Below are positions 17,900 through 26,319 of a stretch of 64,000 nucleotides of DNA, piece by piece. The notes beneath the pieces were generated by a model. It had not been told where the DNA came from, did no database searches, and was given only the letters and a program-made list of their open reading frames with translations. The DNA comes from Streptomyces sp. NBC_00878. GTDB taxonomy: Bacteria > Actinomycetota > Actinomycetes > Streptomycetales > Streptomycetaceae. The translations under genes and the position numbers were made by a program. Every line of letters starts with the position of its first letter. Position 1 is the stretch's first letter. The DNA lies in the NCBI RefSeq assembly GCF_026341515.1, contig NZ_JAPEOK010000001.1:3596001-3660000 (forward strand). The letters run 5' to 3'.

Positions 17900-19450
17900 A
17901 TGGCGAACCCTTCCCCGCTGCGCGCCACTGCCCTGACCGCCACCGCTCTTCTGCTGTCCGCGGCCCTCGCGGGATGCGGCGGCGACGGTGACTCCGAGGA
18001 CGAGGACCTGTCGGCGCAGAAGCTGAGCTGGGAGGACTGCCCGGAACCGTCCGAGGCCGAGGGCGGCGGAGAGGCCCCGTCTCCCCTGTCGGACGGTGAC
18101 ACGTGGAAGTGCGCGACCCTGAAGGCGCCCCTCGACTGGGAGAAACCCAAGGGGGACACGATCGGGCTCGCGCTGATCCGCGCGGAGGCGAGCGGCGCCA
18201 AGGACAAGCGCATCGGCTCGCTGGTCTTCAACTTCGGCGGCCCCGGCGGCTCGGGCGTGACCACACTGCCCGCGTTCGGCCAGGACTACGAACAACTGCG
18301 CACCCGCTACGACCTGGTCAGCTTCGATCCGCGGGGCGTCGGCCGCAGCGCGGGCGTGAAGTGCGAGAGCAACGAAGAGCTCGACGAGTACTTCCAGCAG
18401 GACGCCACCCCCGACGACGCGGCCGAGCAGAAGACGCTCCTGGACAGCACCAAGGAGTTCAACGCGGCCTGTGAGAAGAACTCCGGCAAGTCCCTCCCGT
18501 ACGTACGCACCACGGACGCGGCCCGCGACCTGGACCTGATGCGGCAGGTCCTCGGCGACGACAAGCTGCACTACTTCGGGATCTCGTACGGCACGGAACT
18601 GGGCGGTGTGTACGCCCACTTGTTCCCCAAACGGGTGGGGCGGGCCCTCTTCGACGCGGTGGTGGACCCGACTCAGGACCCGGCGCAGGGATCGCTCGGG
18701 CAGGCCAAGGGCTTCCAGCTCGCGCTCGACAACTTCGCCGAGGACTGCACGTCGAAGACGGAGGACTGCCCGCTCGGCGACAGCGCCCAGGACGTCAAGG
18801 ACCGGATCGCCACCCTGCTCAGGGACCTCGACCGCAAGCCCATCCCGGGCGTCTTCCCCCGGCAGCTGACCCAGACCGCCGCCACCAGCGGCATCGCGCA
18901 GTCCCTGTACTCGCAGGAGTTCTGGGAGTACCTCACCGAAGGACTCCAGCAGGCGTACGACGGTGACGGCAGGGTGCTGATGCTGCTGGCCGACTCGATG
19001 AACGGGCGCAACCAGGACGGCGAGTACAGCAACATCGCCGCCGCCAACGTCTCCATCAACTGCGCCGACGACAAGCCCCGCTACACCACCGCCGACGTGC
19101 GGGCGAAGCTTCCGGAGTTCCGCGAGGCCTCGCCCCTCTTCGGCGACTATCTGGCGTGGGGTCTGGTCGGCTGCACCGACTGGGCGGTGGCGGGCGCCGC
19201 CGACCACCCGGACGTGAGCGCGCCGGGCTCGGCCCCGATCCTCGTGGTCGGCAACACCGGCGACCCGGCGACGCCTTACGAGGGCGCCCGCAAGATGGTG
19301 GACTCACTGGGCAAGGGCGTCGGGGTCGAGGTGACGTACAAGGGCCAGGGGCATGGGTCGTACGACAGCGGAAACAAGTGCGTGCGCGACGCCGTGAACG
19401 GCTACCTGCTGGACGGCAAGGTCCCGCCGACCGGCAAGGTCTGCTCATGA
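17900..19450 (+). CDS. Secreted alpha/beta-hydrolase lipoprotein (tripeptidyl aminopeptidase-like), copy 1
   Basis: A 516-residue exported hydrolase. The signal peptide ends in the lipobox LAGC, so it is a membrane-anchored lipoprotein. The oxyanion stretch NFGGPGGSG, nucleophile elbow GISYGTELGG, acid region VGNTGDPATPYEGA and His in GQGHGSY match the S33-type SlpD/SlpE/tripeptidyl aminopeptidase group of Streptomyces (TAP-like C-terminal domain). It likely trims N-terminal tripeptides or similar peptides outside the cell. The ATG at 17900 begins the signal peptide directly. The next gene is a close paralogue. Confidence 0.9.
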   Translation: MANPSPLRATALTATALLLSAALAGCGGDGDSEDEDLSAQKLSWEDCPEPSEAEGGGEAPSPLSDGDTWKCATLKAPLDWEKPKGDTIGLALIRAEASGAKDKRIGSLVFNFGGPGGSGVTTLPAFGQDYEQLRTRYDLVSFDPRGVGRSAGVKCESNEELDEYFQQDATPDDAAEQKTLLDSTKEFNAACEKNSGKSLPYVRTTDAARDLDLMRQVLGDDKLHYFGISYGTELGGVYAHLFPKRVGRALFDAVVDPTQDPAQGSLGQAKGFQLALDNFAEDCTSKTEDCPLGDSAQDVKDRIATLLRDLDRKPIPGVFPRQLTQTAATSGIAQSLYSQEFWEYLTEGLQQAYDGDGRVLMLLADSMNGRNQDGEYSNIAAANVSINCADDKPRYTTADVRAKLPEFREASPLFGDYLAWGLVGCTDWAVAGAADHPDVSAPGSAPILVVGNTGDPATPYEGARKMVDSLGKGVGVEVTYKGQGHGSYDSGNKCVRDAVNGYLLDGKVPPTGKVCS

Positions 19451-19568
19451 AGTAGCAGGTCAGAGGGTTATCCACAGGCCTCCGCAGTGCTCGCGGTGAT
19501 CTGCCTACTATGGCCTGACTGTCATCCGCGACATCCGGCGGACGACGCCCGCGAGGGGGGATGTGTTC

Positions 19569-21113
19569 ATGGCGCGTATCGCACGGTGGACGGCTCTGGC
19601 CGCCGCCGCGTTGCTGGTGGCCGGCTGCAGCGGCTCGTCCGGGGGCGGTGAGGACGAGAGCAAGGACGACGGCAGGCCGCCTGCCGCGGCAGCCTCCGAC
19701 ACGACGGGTCTGCCCGCTTCGCTCACCTCGCAGAAGCTCGACTGGAACAGCTGCGAGGCCACGGCGAGCGGCTCCACGCCGGGCGACGACTGGCGGTGCG
19801 CGACGCTCAAGGTGCCACTGGACTGGTCGAAGCCGGCCGGCGAGACCATCGGCCTCGCGCTGATCCGCAGCGAGTCGAGTGGTTCCCCGGAGAAGCGCAT
19901 CGGCTCGCTGCTGTTCAACTTCGGCGGACCGGGCGGTTCGGGCGTCGACTACCTGCCGCCGTACGGACCCACGTTCTCCGCGCTCAACGAGCGGTACGAC
20001 CTGGTGAGCTGGGACCCGCGCGGCGTCGCGGCCAGCGAGGGCGTGCGCTGCCGGGAGAACAAGGAGATCCAGACGGCCGAGTCGGTCGACACCACGCCGG
20101 ACACCTCCGCCGAGGAGACCGCGTTCCTCCAGGACGCGGCCGACTTCGGCAAGGGCTGCCAGGAGTCGGCGGGCAAGCTCATGGGCCACGTCTCGACGAC
20201 CGACACGGCCCGGGACATGGACCTGATGCGCCATGTCCTCGGCGACCAGAAGATGCACTACTTCGGCATCTCGTACGGCACCGAACTGGGCGGCGTGTAC
20301 GCCCACTTGTTCCCCAAGAACGTGGGGCGCCTGCTCCTCGACGCGGTCGTCGACCCGAGCGCCGGCATAGTGGGCCACGCCAAGAACCAGGCCAGGGGCT
20401 TCCAGCGCGCCCTGGAGGACTACCTCAAGTCCACGGGCGAGGACCCCGAGGAAGGCTCCCAGAAGATCGCGGACCTGCTGAAGCGCATCGACTCCGAACC
20501 GCTGTCGACGGCGAGCGGCCGCGACCTCACCCAGCAGCTGGCCCTCACGGGCATCATCTACCCGCTCTACAGCAAGTCGTCCTGGCCCGCCCTCACCAGC
20601 GCGCTCGCGGCGGCCGAGGACGGCGACGGTACGGAACTGCTCGCGCAGGCGGACAGCTACAACGACCGTGACGCGTCGGGACGCTACGGCACGACGACGC
20701 ATTCACAACGGGTCATATCGTGCTTGGACGCCAAGGAGCGGCCGACGCCCGAGGAGGCGCGGAAGCTGCTCCCCGAGTTCCGGAAGATCTCGCCGGTCTT
20801 CGGCGATTCGATGGGCTGGGACACGGCCGGCTGGTGTCACGACTGGCCGGTGGCCGGTCAGCGCGAGACGCCGGAGGTGAGCGCGCCCGGCGCGGAGCCC
20901 GTCCTGGTCGTGGGCAACACCGGCGACCCGGCGACGCCGTACGAGGGCGCCCGCAAGATGGCCGACGAGCTGGGCAAGGGGGTCGGTGTGCAGCTCACCT
21001 GGAAGGGCGAGGGACATGGGGCGTACGGGAGCGGGAGCGACTGTGTCGACAGCACGGTGAACGACTACCTGCTGGACGGGACGGTGCCGGAGGACGGCAA
21101 GGTCTGCGAGTAG
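19569..21113 (+). CDS. Secreted alpha/beta-hydrolase lipoprotein (tripeptidyl aminopeptidase-like), copy 2
   Basis: A 514-residue paralogue of the gene before it, sharing long identical blocks (FGISYGTELGGVYAHLFPK and VVGNTGDPATPYEGARKM), so a tandem duplication is clear. Lipobox VAGC, nucleophile in GISYGTELGG and His in GEGHGAY are all kept. ATG 19569 has GAGGGGGG eight bases upstream. The 118-nt spacer holds TTATCCACA at 19468-19476 and a possible -10 TACTAT near 19506. Divergence is strongest in the linker after the lipid anchor, so the two may differ in substrate or expression. Confidence 0.9.
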   Translation: MARIARWTALAAAALLVAGCSGSSGGGEDESKDDGRPPAAAASDTTGLPASLTSQKLDWNSCEATASGSTPGDDWRCATLKVPLDWSKPAGETIGLALIRSESSGSPEKRIGSLLFNFGGPGGSGVDYLPPYGPTFSALNERYDLVSWDPRGVAASEGVRCRENKEIQTAESVDTTPDTSAEETAFLQDAADFGKGCQESAGKLMGHVSTTDTARDMDLMRHVLGDQKMHYFGISYGTELGGVYAHLFPKNVGRLLLDAVVDPSAGIVGHAKNQARGFQRALEDYLKSTGEDPEEGSQKIADLLKRIDSEPLSTASGRDLTQQLALTGIIYPLYSKSSWPALTSALAAAEDGDGTELLAQADSYNDRDASGRYGTTTHSQRVISCLDAKERPTPEEARKLLPEFRKISPVFGDSMGWDTAGWCHDWPVAGQRETPEVSAPGAEPVLVVGNTGDPATPYEGARKMADELGKGVGVQLTWKGEGHGAYGSGSDCVDSTVNDYLLDGTVPEDGKVCE

Positions 21114-21252
21114 CCGGCCGGGCGGCCCCTACCAGGAAAGTCCGGTCCGGGGCGGTCGCGCCCTGGGCAGTCGCGCCCAGGGCGGTCCTGTCCGGTGCCG
21201 TCCTGCGCGGGACGGTCCTGCCCGGGACGGTCCTGCGCGGGGCAATGGAAAC

Positions 21253-21279
21253 GGGCCCGGCACACCCGGTGCCGGGCCC
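21253..21279. terminator. Terminator between convergent peptidase and moeZ
   Basis: Perfect 11-bp stem GGGCCCGGCAC/GTGCCGGGCCC with a 5-nt loop. On the minus strand it is followed by GTTTCCATTG, so it best ends moeZ transcription. Just left (about 21140-21245) lie degenerate tandem copies of GACGGTCCTGCCCGG. Confidence 0.8.
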
Positions 21280-21301
21280 CTCCTCCGAAGAAGGCGTACG
21301 C

Positions 21302-22480
21302 CTAGTACACCGGCTTCTCCGGCTCGATCTGGTTGACCCAGCCGATCACGCCGCCGCCCACGTGCACGGCGTCCGCGAAACCGGCCGACTTGAGGACCGC
21401 GAGGACCTCCGCGCTGCGGACACCCGTCTTGCAGTGCAGGACGATCTTCTTGTCCTGCGGGAGGGTCTCCAGGGCGGTGCCCATGAGGAACTCGTTCTTC
21501 GGGATCAGCTTGGCGCCGGGGATCGAGACGATCTCGTACTCGTTGATCTCGCGGACGTCGATGATCTCGATGCTCTCGCCGTCGTCGATCCACTCCTTGA
21601 GCTGCTTGGGAGTGATCGTCGAGCCGGCGGCCGCCTCCTGGGCCTCCTCGGAGACGACGCCGCAGAAGGCCTCGTAGTCGATGAGCTCGGTGACGGTGGG
21701 GTTCTCGCCGCAGACCGCGCAGTTCGGGTCCTTGCGGACCTTGACCTGGCGGTACTGCATCTCCAGGGCGTCGTAGATCATCAGGCGGCCGAGGAGCGGC
21801 TCACCGATGCCCGCGAGGAGCTTGATGGCCTCGTTGACCTGGATGGAGCCGATGGACGCGCACAGCACACCGAGGACGCCGCCCTCGGCGCAGGAGGGGA
21901 CCATGCCCGGCGGCGGGGGCTCCGGGTAGAGGCAGCGGTAGCAGGGGCCGTGCTCGGACCAGAAGACCGAGGCCTGGCCGTCGAAGCGGTAGATCGAGCC
22001 CCACACGTACGGCTTGTTGAGCAGCACGCACGCGTCGTTGACCAGGTAGCGGGTCGCGAAGTTGTCCGTGCCGTCGACGATCAGGTCGTACTGGCTGAAG
22101 ATGTCCATCACGTTCTCGGCTTCGAGCCGCTCTTCGTGAAGGACCACGTTCACGTACGGGTTGATGCCCAGCACGCTGTCGCGGGCCGACTCGGCCTTGG
22201 AGCGGCCGATGTCCGCCTGGCTGTGGATGATCTGGCGCTGCAGGTTCGACTCGTCGACCTCGTCGAACTCCACGATGCCGAGCGTGCCGACGCCCGCGGC
22301 GGCCAAGTACATCAGCGCCGGCGAGCCCAGGCCGCCGGCGCCCACACAGAGCACCTTGGCGTTCTTCAGCCGCTTCTGCCCGTCCATGCCCACGTCGGGG
22401 ATGATCAGGTGGCGGGAGTACCTGCGGACCTCGTCTACGGTGAGCTCAGCAGCTGGCTCGACCAGGGGTGGCAGCGACAC
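21302..22480 (-). CDS. moeZ: Adenylyltransferase/sulfurtransferase MoeZ
   Basis: A 392-residue fusion of an E1-like ThiF/MoeB domain (nucleotide loop GAGGLGSPAL, about 49-58; zinc cysteines CYRC and CAVC) and a C-terminal rhodanese domain with the persulfide cysteine in LHCKTGVRS. It adenylates the C-terminal Gly of small sulfur-carrier proteins and transfers sulfur, serving molybdopterin, cysteine and thiouridine-type pathways. In actinomycetes it is also known to feed sulfur to secondary metabolites. GTG 22480 with GGAGTC upstream. It lies 63 nt after the Spherulin-like gene on the same strand, so readthrough from that cassette is possible. Confidence 0.96.
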   Translation of the reverse strand: MSLPPLVEPAAELTVDEVRRYSRHLIIPDVGMDGQKRLKNAKVLCVGAGGLGSPALMYLAAAGVGTLGIVEFDEVDESNLQRQIIHSQADIGRSKAESARDSVLGINPYVNVVLHEERLEAENVMDIFSQYDLIVDGTDNFATRYLVNDACVLLNKPYVWGSIYRFDGQASVFWSEHGPCYRCLYPEPPPPGMVPSCAEGGVLGVLCASIGSIQVNEAIKLLAGIGEPLLGRLMIYDALEMQYRQVKVRKDPNCAVCGENPTVTELIDYEAFCGVVSEEAQEAAAGSTITPKQLKEWIDDGESIEIIDVREINEYEIVSIPGAKLIPKNEFLMGTALETLPQDKKIVLHCKTGVRSAEVLAVLKSAGFADAVHVGGGVIGWVNQIEPEKPVY

Positions 22481-22543
22481 GGGGACTCCGTTGGTCGGTC
22501 AATCACTACAGTTGTTCTCCCCGTAACACTGCCACGCCCTTCT

Positions 22544-23305
22544 TCATTCCGAGACACCTGTTCCGATCCGCGAGACGATCTCGTCCCAGTAGCCGGGCAT
22601 GCTCTCCCAGGGGTCGGCCGAACCGCCGTGGTCCGTGCGGTCGGTGAAGTAGATCGTCGAGGCTCCCTGCCAGCGGGCGATGCGCAGCGCCTCGTCGAGA
22701 TGGCCGCGGGGCACGCTGTGCACGAAGTGGCAGAAGCGCTCGGGCGGGTACTCGGCGGTCCACTCCGCCACCTGCGACCAGCGGTAGTCGCTCCAGGGTC
22801 CGGTGAAGGTCACCAACTGGTCCGCGGTCTCGGCATATCCGGGATAGGGATGCGTGCCGTGGCCGAGGACGATGTGGCCCTCGTGGCCCCCGTCGCCGAG
22901 GAGCGCGCGCAGGGTGTCGGCCGTACGACGGATCTCGGGGAGTGCGGTCCGCTCCGTGGGACAGCGGTCCAGGAGGAAGCCGTCGACCTGGTACCAGTCG
23001 AGATAGCGGTGCGCGTCGGAGACGAGCTCGCGGAAGGCTCGTACGCCGTACGTCACGTCCAGGCGGCCGAGGACCCGGACGCCCGCGTTGCGCAGGCGCC
23101 CGGCCGCCTCCAGGCAGCGGGGGTCGGGGCGGCTGCCGGGGCCGTCGGCGACGTTCAGTGCGACCCAGTGCAAGGGGGTTCCGGGGCGGGTGAGTTCGCC
23201 CCATTCGACCGGGGCGACAAGGGGGTGCGCATAGCCGGGGATACCGAAGCCGACCCGTAAGTCGGTGCTCGCGGTGCCCGTTGCGGTGCTGGTCAGATGC
23301 GGCAT
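22544..23305 (-). CDS. Spherulin-4/Sph3-like glycoside hydrolase
   Basis: A 253-residue protein of the spherulation-specific family 4 type: FGIPGYAHPL at the start, WVALNVADGPGSRPD, RLDVTYGVRAF, WYQVDGFLLDRCP and VLGHGTHPYPGY, the strand-end motifs of a TIM barrel. Fungal Sph3 proteins (GH135) are endo-N-acetylgalactosaminidases needed for galactosaminogalactan production. No signal peptide is visible here, so it would act inside the cell or leave by an unusual route. ATG 23305 overlaps the end of the epimerase gene by 13 nt, implying co-translation. Family call is good, substrate inferred. Confidence 0.78.
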   Translation of the reverse strand: MPHLTSTATGTASTDLRVGFGIPGYAHPLVAPVEWGELTRPGTPLHWVALNVADGPGSRPDPRCLEAAGRLRNAGVRVLGRLDVTYGVRAFRELVSDAHRYLDWYQVDGFLLDRCPTERTALPEIRRTADTLRALLGDGGHEGHIVLGHGTHPYPGYAETADQLVTFTGPWSDYRWSQVAEWTAEYPPERFCHFVHSVPRGHLDEALRIARWQGASTIYFTDRTDHGGSADPWESMPGYWDEIVSRIGTGVSE

Positions 23306-24252
23306 GCCGCCTCCATCCAGATGTCGGCGAGGGATTCCTCGAGGTTGATCCGGGGGCGCCAGCCGAGCCGGTCGCGTGCGGTGCGCACGTCGGCCTGCTG
23401 CCAGCTGCCGCAGCCGTCCGGGTAGGGGTACGCGGCCGGGGCCGTGTGCTCCGGTTCGGAGCGGGGGTGGCCGATGGATGGCCTGACCGGGACGGGCGGT
23501 GCGTCGAGTTCGTGCAGGGCACCGCCGTAGCCGGCGACGCGCGCGAGGACGGAGGCGGCGTCGCGGAGGCGTACGGCACGACCGGATCCGATGTTGATGA
23601 CGCCCTGAGCGGCGGAGAGGGAGGCGGCGTGGACGGCACGGGCGACATCGCGTACGTCGATGAAGTCGCGTTGGACGCCGAGGCCACCGAGTTTGAGTTC
23701 GCCGTCGCCGGACTGCATGGCGCGGCGCATGGCCTCGGCGAGGCGGCCGAGGGGCGAGCCGGCCGGGGTGCCGGGCCCGGCGGGCGAGAACACCCGCAGG
23801 ACGACGGCGTCCAGACCGGACCCGAGGACCAGTTCGGTGGCGGCGAGTTTGCTGACGCCGTACGGGCCGCCGGGGCGGGGTACGGCGTCCTCGGCCGTGG
23901 AGGAGCCGGGCTGGCTGGGGCCGTACTCCGCGCCACAGCCGATCTGCACGAGGCGCGCTCCGCAGCCGCTGCGGCGCAGGGCTTCGCAGACGGTGGCGAC
24001 GGCGACGGTGTTGTGCCGGGTCAGCTCGCGGGCGCCGCCGCGGGTGGCTCCGGCGCAGTTGACGACGACGCCGGGGTGCACCGCGTCCAGGAAGCGGGTG
24101 AGCGCGCCCGGGCTGCCGCTGGCGAGGTCGAAGCGTACGTCCGCGTCGTCGCCCCGGCCGAGTGCGGTGAGCTGCACGGCGGGGTCGGCGAGGAGGCGGT
24201 CGGCGACGAACCGGCCCAGGTATCCGTTGGCTCCGATCAGCAGCACCCTCAT
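23293..24252 (-). CDS. NAD-dependent epimerase/dehydratase (sugar nucleotide)
   Basis: A 319-residue extended short-chain dehydrogenase. The N-terminal GANGYLG nucleotide motif (8-14), VNCAGA, a YGVSK active-site Tyr/Lys pair and the substrate segment LGVQRDFIDVRDVARA identify the NDP-sugar epimerase/dehydratase class. With a PelF-like transferase and a Spherulin-like hydrolase beside it, a UDP-GlcNAc/UDP-GalNAc 4-epimerase role is the natural guess but is inferred from context. ATG 24252 overlaps the stop of a 15-codon mini-ORF as ATGA and has GGGAGC upstream. Confidence 0.85.
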   Translation of the reverse strand: MRVLLIGANGYLGRFVADRLLADPAVQLTALGRGDDADVRFDLASGSPGALTRFLDAVHPGVVVNCAGATRGGARELTRHNTVAVATVCEALRRSGCGARLVQIGCGAEYGPSQPGSSTAEDAVPRPGGPYGVSKLAATELVLGSGLDAVVLRVFSPAGPGTPAGSPLGRLAEAMRRAMQSGDGELKLGGLGVQRDFIDVRDVARAVHAASLSAAQGVINIGSGRAVRLRDAASVLARVAGYGGALHELDAPPVPVRPSIGHPRSEPEHTAPAAYPYPDGCGSWQQADVRTARDRLGWRPRINLEESLADIWMEAACRI

Positions 24253-24296
24253 CGGGCGGCTCCCGGGGCGGATTCTCCGATGCGGAGGGTGATCAT
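24249..24296 (-). CDS. 15-codon mini-ORF coupled to the epimerase
   Basis: Reads MITLRIGESAPGAAR and stops. It has a consensus site AAGGAG eight bases before its ATG (24296), stronger than the one at the epimerase, and its TGA overlaps the epimerase ATG as ATGA. I read it as a translational-coupling leader that loads ribosomes onto the epimerase mRNA; it could also be a remnant of a longer gene. Conservation was not checked. Confidence 0.45.
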   Translation of the reverse strand: MITLRIGESAPGAAR

Positions 24297-24399
24297 CTGG
24301 CGTTCTCCTTCAGGGTGTTGCCGTGGGTCGTGCGGAAGGCCCGCGGTGTCGGCCCCGCGGGAAGGGCGCTCGGCACGGGGGCCGGGCGCCGGAGACGGT

Positions 24400-26319
24400 T
24401 CACGGCGTGTCGCCGTGTGCCGCGTGGGCCGAGGCCCGGGTGAGGGTCTTGGTCGCGTGGATCAGGAGGACCAGCGCCGCGCCCCCGCACACGAGGGCCG
24501 GGACGGATCCCGGTCCCCAGGCGGCGGCCACGGTCTCGACGGGCTGGGCCAGGAGCGAGCAGCCGGGCAGACGGCCCGCGAAGACGCTGGCCAGCGCCGC
24601 CGTCTCGGCCATGCCCGCGGCCGCGAGGATGACGGCGGGAGCATGGGTGAAGCCGTGCGCGGTGAGGAGCCGGGCGAGCAGCAGCAGCGCCCCGAGGGCA
24701 CCGGCTCCGGCGTACGCGGGGGACTCGCCCAGCCATGCCCCGCTGCCGGCGAGCAGTACGCCCAGAGCGCAGAGGAACAGGCCGAACACGCCCAGGAGCG
24801 TGGGCCTGACGGAGGAGGCGAACTCTTCCAGGCCCCGGCTGGTGGCGAGTAGGCGCCGGGCGCGTACGGCGAAGAGGTGGGCGCACCAGGCCGCCGGGAC
24901 GACGGCCAGGGTGAGGGCCAGGACGGAGGCGAGGGCGATGGGCCAGGGGCTGCCGGAGCCGCCGGTCGGCGGTCCGTCGGGGCCGCCCTCGATGCCCGCG
25001 GCGAGCAGGCCGTCACCGAGGAGTGCGTAGGCGAGGAGCCCGCAGGTCCACGCGCGCGTGGAGGTGGTCGGGTGCCACGCGCGTGCGGCGCGCAGCGGGC
25101 CGCGGCGTACGGCCGCGCGCAGGGCAAGGGAGACGGCGAGTACGCCCACGACGGTCACCGCGAGACGCGGCCGTCCCTCCGTGAGCCGAAGTCCGGTCAC
25201 GGTCGCCGCGCACAGGGCGCCCGGCAACAGGGTGAGCAGGGCCCAGTCGGCGCGCACCCTGGGGGTGTCGGGTGCCTCGGACCGCGGTGCGGTGTCACCG
25301 ACGCGGGGCACGCGCGCGTACATCTCCTCGGCGAGCGAGAACACGTCCCGGTGGCGGAAGCGCGTGGCGGTCCGGTCGGTCACACCGTGCGCCTCCAGCC
25401 CCGCGGCGATCTCCAGTGGGTCCACCGCGTGCTCGCACAGTTCGCGGTGGCGGTGCATCAGGGCCTTCACGGGGTCGACGGCACCGCGCCGGGCGGAGAG
25501 TTTGCGGTCGGCGGGAGGTCCAGTGGTGGGTGCGGAGGGTCTGCCGTCAGGATCAGCCGGTTCGCTCACGGGAGCGAAGGAGCTGTCGTCGGCGGCGGCA
25601 CCTTCCCGCCCGTAAACGGAGGCCTCGCGGCCGGCGCGAGCCGGTTCACTCCCGGAGTCCGAAGCCTCGCGCCCGGCGCCGGCCCGCTCGCTCACGGAGG
25701 CCGATGCCTCACGGCCGAGGCCGACCCTCTCACTCCCGCAATCCGAAACGTCAAGGCCAGCGCCAGGCCGCTCACTCCCGTAGGCGGAAACCTCTCGGTC
25801 GACGACAGCCCGCTCGCTCCCGGAGCCCCATGCCTCACGGTCGACGACAGCCCGCTCGCTCCCGGAGCCCCATGCCTCACGGTCGGCTTCTGGCCGCTCG
25901 CGCCCGGAGATCCATGCCTCACGGTCGGCTTCTGGCCGCTCGCGCCCGTAAGTCGAAACCTGACGGTCAGTGGGAGTCCGCTCGCTCCCGTAGGTCGGAG
26001 CCTCGCGGTCAGTGGGAGCGGTTTCGCTCGTGTGAGCCGTGTCCGTCGTCCTAGGCGCGGCAAGGCGGACGTCCGTCACGCTGGATGTTCTGGACGTTCC
26101 ATGCCGGGCATCCGCGACCCGCGACTCCCCCAACTGCACGTCCACCACGCGGATCTCTCCCGGTTGGACGTCGACCACCCTCGTCTCGCCCACCTCGGCA
26201 TTCGTGATCCCCGACTCCTCAACGCCCATCAGCCGCTCCTCGGACCGCGCGTCCCATGCACCGGTGCTCCCCGGCGCCCGGGGTCCGTCCGCGCGCCCCG
26301 TCCGTCGCTGTCCGTTCAC
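24400..26319 (-). CDS. Multi-pass membrane protein with repetitive N-terminal region
   Basis: A 639-residue protein. The first 270 or so residues are disordered and repetitive (42-bp DNA units giving REAWGSGSERAVVD and relatives). A short conserved-looking segment, VKALMHRHRELCEHAVDPLE to FSLAEEMYARVPR, precedes about eight hydrophobic helices. GTG 26319 overlaps the TGA of the glycosyltransferase as GTGA with GGAGGGGGC upstream, so the two are coupled. By position it could replace PelG, the Pel flippase-like partner, but I see no PelG signature, so function is inferred only from context. Domain family not recognised. Confidence 0.75.
   Translation of the reverse strand: MNGQRRTGRADGPRAPGSTGAWDARSEERLMGVEESGITNAEVGETRVVDVQPGEIRVVDVQLGESRVADARHGTSRTSSVTDVRLAAPRTTDTAHTSETAPTDREAPTYGSERTPTDRQVSTYGRERPEADREAWISGRERPEADREAWGSGSERAVVDREAWGSGSERAVVDREVSAYGSERPGAGLDVSDCGSERVGLGREASASVSERAGAGREASDSGSEPARAGREASVYGREGAAADDSSFAPVSEPADPDGRPSAPTTGPPADRKLSARRGAVDPVKALMHRHRELCEHAVDPLEIAAGLEAHGVTDRTATRFRHRDVFSLAEEMYARVPRVGDTAPRSEAPDTPRVRADWALLTLLPGALCAATVTGLRLTEGRPRLAVTVVGVLAVSLALRAAVRRGPLRAARAWHPTTSTRAWTCGLLAYALLGDGLLAAGIEGGPDGPPTGGSGSPWPIALASVLALTLAVVPAAWCAHLFAVRARRLLATSRGLEEFASSVRPTLLGVFGLFLCALGVLLAGSGAWLGESPAYAGAGALGALLLLARLLTAHGFTHAPAVILAAAGMAETAALASVFAGRLPGCSLLAQPVETVAAAWGPGSVPALVCGGAALVLLIHATKTLTRASAHAAHGDTP
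25600..26040 (-). repeat. 42-bp-type tandem repeats in the cassette membrane gene
   Basis: About ten degenerate units of roughly 42 bp, each encoding a RE(A/V)-x-x-x-GSER-x-x-x-(D/G) block. Two adjacent copies (about 25800-25890) are nearly identical at DNA level, indicating recent expansion. Confidence 0.8.
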
